From an uncultured Clostridiaceae bacterium (GTDB lineage Bacteria > Bacillota > Clostridia > Lachnospirales > Lachnospiraceae): a stretch of 6,545 nt of DNA. The notes under the pieces were generated by a model that searched no databases, had not been told where the DNA came from, and saw only the letters and a program-made list of their open reading frames with translations. The stretch covers positions 1 to 6,545 of the forward strand of contig CATLIJ010000144.1 of the NCBI GenBank assembly GCA_949948825.1, in the 5' to 3' direction. The position numbers and the translations under genes are program-made. Shown in pieces: positions 5,622-6,545 of the stretch (positions within the stretch are counted from its first letter, which is position 1; each line of letters opens with the position of its first letter).

Positions 5622-6407
5622 TTATCCTCTCAGGGTGTTGATTGTACCTTCAATATCATCCGACGTAGTTACCATTTTGAGCGCAAACGAATATGCACGT
5701 TGACACTCGATAAGCTTCGTCATCTCTTTTGCAAGATCCGTGCCAGAACGCTCCACTGCATGAGACACAATCTTTGGATTCTCCACAAGGATCGGCTCCA
5801 TCCCCTCCGGAGGAGCATATTCATTGTCCCCAATGCTCATCAGACGGCTGGGATTGGTAAAGGTATACAGAGCCAGACGGGGAGCATCCTCGTCGTCCTC
5901 CTCATCCTCGTCGTCCTCCTCCGGCTCATAATCTTCCTCCATAGAAGCCCGAAGCTCTTCAATATCCGGCACCTCCGCCTGGAGAGGTTCTCCATTCTGG
6001 TCCAGCACCAGCTTCCCCGTGGCGGTTGTCAGATAAAACCCATCCTCCCGCTCTCCCCGGTGAAAACTTCCGCTTCTCGTATAGGTAATCTGCCCGGTTG
6101 CCGGGTCCTGCACCATAAAAAACGCATTCTCCTGAGCAATGGCAAAATCACAGTCACTGTTGGTAACTCCCATGGGCGCTACGTCAAATCCAGTGTAGGT
6201 TCTCTGCATCCGAACGCCATTGCCTGACATCAGCTCAGTGACAGCGTCCTCAGAATCATTCAGATTGTAATTCAGAAGATCTGAAAATGCAGAATTTTTG
6301 GGTTTATAGCCATCATTGTTAATGTTTGCCAGATTGTTGGCAATCACTGACATCTTTGCTATACATCCCCCAGCGCCCAAAGCGCCCGTATAAAATGACT
6401 GATACAT
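5622..6407 (-). CDS. flgG: Flagellar hook-basal body (distal rod) protein, FlgG-like
   Basis: A structural subunit of the flagellar rod, exported through the flagellar type III apparatus without a cleaved signal. The 261 residues are close to the usual FlgG length. The N-terminus has the rod signature (MSVIANNLANINNDGYKPKNSAF, about 19-41). The centre has FAIAQENAFFMVQ (88-100) and the LALYTFTNPSRLMSIGDNEY block (178-197), and the C-terminus has the rod/hook helix (EMTKLIECQRAYSFALKMV, 228-246). Between them, residues 157-174 are almost purely Asp/Glu and include a perfect six-residue duplication (EEDDED twice). An AGGAGGAA ribosome binding site overlaps the stop codon of the upstream gene. 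FlgF and FlgG are close paralogues; I favour FlgG from the C-terminus and from its place after another rod gene, but FlgF or FlhP naming is possible. Confidence 0.85.
   Translation of the reverse strand: MYQSFYTGALGAGGCIAKMSVIANNLANINNDGYKPKNSAFSDLLNYNLNDSEDAVTELMSGNGVRMQRTYTGFDVAPMGVTNSDCDFAIAQENAFFMVQDPATGQITYTRSGSFHRGEREDGFYLTTATGKLVLDQNGEPLQAEVPDIEELRASMEEDYEPEEDDEDEEDDEDAPRLALYTFTNPSRLMSIGDNEYAPPEGMEPILVENPKIVSHAVERSGTDLAKEMTKLIECQRAYSFALKMVTTSDDIEGTINTLRG
5886..5921 (-). repeat. Two perfect 18-bp tandem repeats inside the flgG-like gene
   Basis: The 18-base unit ATCCTCGTCGTCCTCCTC (plus strand) occurs twice in direct tandem at 5886-5903 and 5904-5921. It keeps the reading frame and encodes EEDDED twice (residues 163-174). 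Copy number could change by slippage without breaking the gene. Confidence 0.8.
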
Positions 6408-6421
6408 AAAATTCTTCCTCC

Positions 6422-6545
6422 TTACAATCTTCCTACATCCGTAGCAGCCTTACTCATAATCTGGTCATACATCTTAAGCACCTGCGCAGCGCTCTGCAAA
6501 GCCCGCTGGGAGGTCATCATGGAAACCATCTCTTCCATCATATCC
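6422..6545 (-). CDS. Flagellar hook-basal body (rod) protein, FlgF-like, C-terminal fragment only
   Basis: Only the last 40 codons and the TAA stop are inside the window; the gene continues past the right edge. The visible end (EEMVSMMTSQRALQSAAQVL, then KMYDQIMSKAATDVGRL) is the conserved C-terminal helix of rod and hook proteins (FlgF/FlgG/FlhO type), which packs in the core of the rod. It ends 14 bases before the FlgG-like start, and its stop codon overlaps that gene's ribosome binding site, so the two are certainly in one operon. By the common flgF-flgG order I infer FlgF, but the fragment is too short to settle the paralogue. Confidence 0.75.
   Translation of the reverse strand, partial: DMMEEMVSMMTSQRALQSAAQVLKMYDQIMSKAATDVGRL

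Noticed and set aside
5700..6227. Plus-strand open frame of 175 codons opposite the FlgG-like gene
   Set aside because: A shadow of the real gene; no start signal and a His/Arg/Leu-rich translation without a recognisable domain.

Overview
The window looks like chromosome of a motile, Gram-positive Clostridia species, probably Lachnospiraceae-like. This rests on purine-rich AGGAGG ribosome binding sites, consensus housekeeping promoters, a secreted protein with choline-binding-type cell-wall repeats, and a chemotaxis set with CheV, CheC and CheD together. The species cannot be named from sequence alone.

Layout from left to right. (1) Positions 1-783, minus strand: the first 261 codons of a secreted protein with cell-wall-binding repeats and a calcium-site-like motif; it runs off the left edge. 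(2) Positions 784-1043: a divergent control region with two near-consensus sigma-A promoters, one facing each way. The rightward promoter is bracketed by an imperfect 16-bp direct repeat. (3) Positions 1044-3179: a compact type II restriction-modification module. It consists of a DNA cytosine-5 methyltransferase (plus strand) and an HNH endonuclease (minus strand), convergent and separated by 42 bases that hold a terminator hairpin. (4) Positions 3180-3476: a non-coding stretch packed with perfect hairpins, three of them directly abutting. (5) Positions 3477-6545, minus strand: the 3' part of a flagellar/chemotaxis operon, read right to left as a rod-protein gene tail (flgF-like), flgG-like, cheC, cheD and cheV.

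How the genes work together. The methyltransferase should protect host DNA from the paired endonuclease; the module appears inserted between unrelated housekeeping loci. The flagellar genes encode distal-rod/hook-basal-body proteins. CheC (CheY-P phosphatase), CheD (receptor deamidase that binds CheC) and CheV (CheW-receiver adaptor) form adaptation branches of the Bacillus/Clostridium-type chemotaxis system. Short spacings and a one-base cheC/cheD overlap support co-transcription.

The most notable observations are the direct repeats around the methyltransferase promoter, the contiguous hairpin array next to cheV, a second four-cysteine cluster in the HNH nuclease, loss of the first-site asparagine in CheC, and an in-frame 18-bp tandem duplication encoding an acidic tract in the FlgG-like protein. 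No clearly new multi-gene system is visible. The restriction-modification module is the accessory element.
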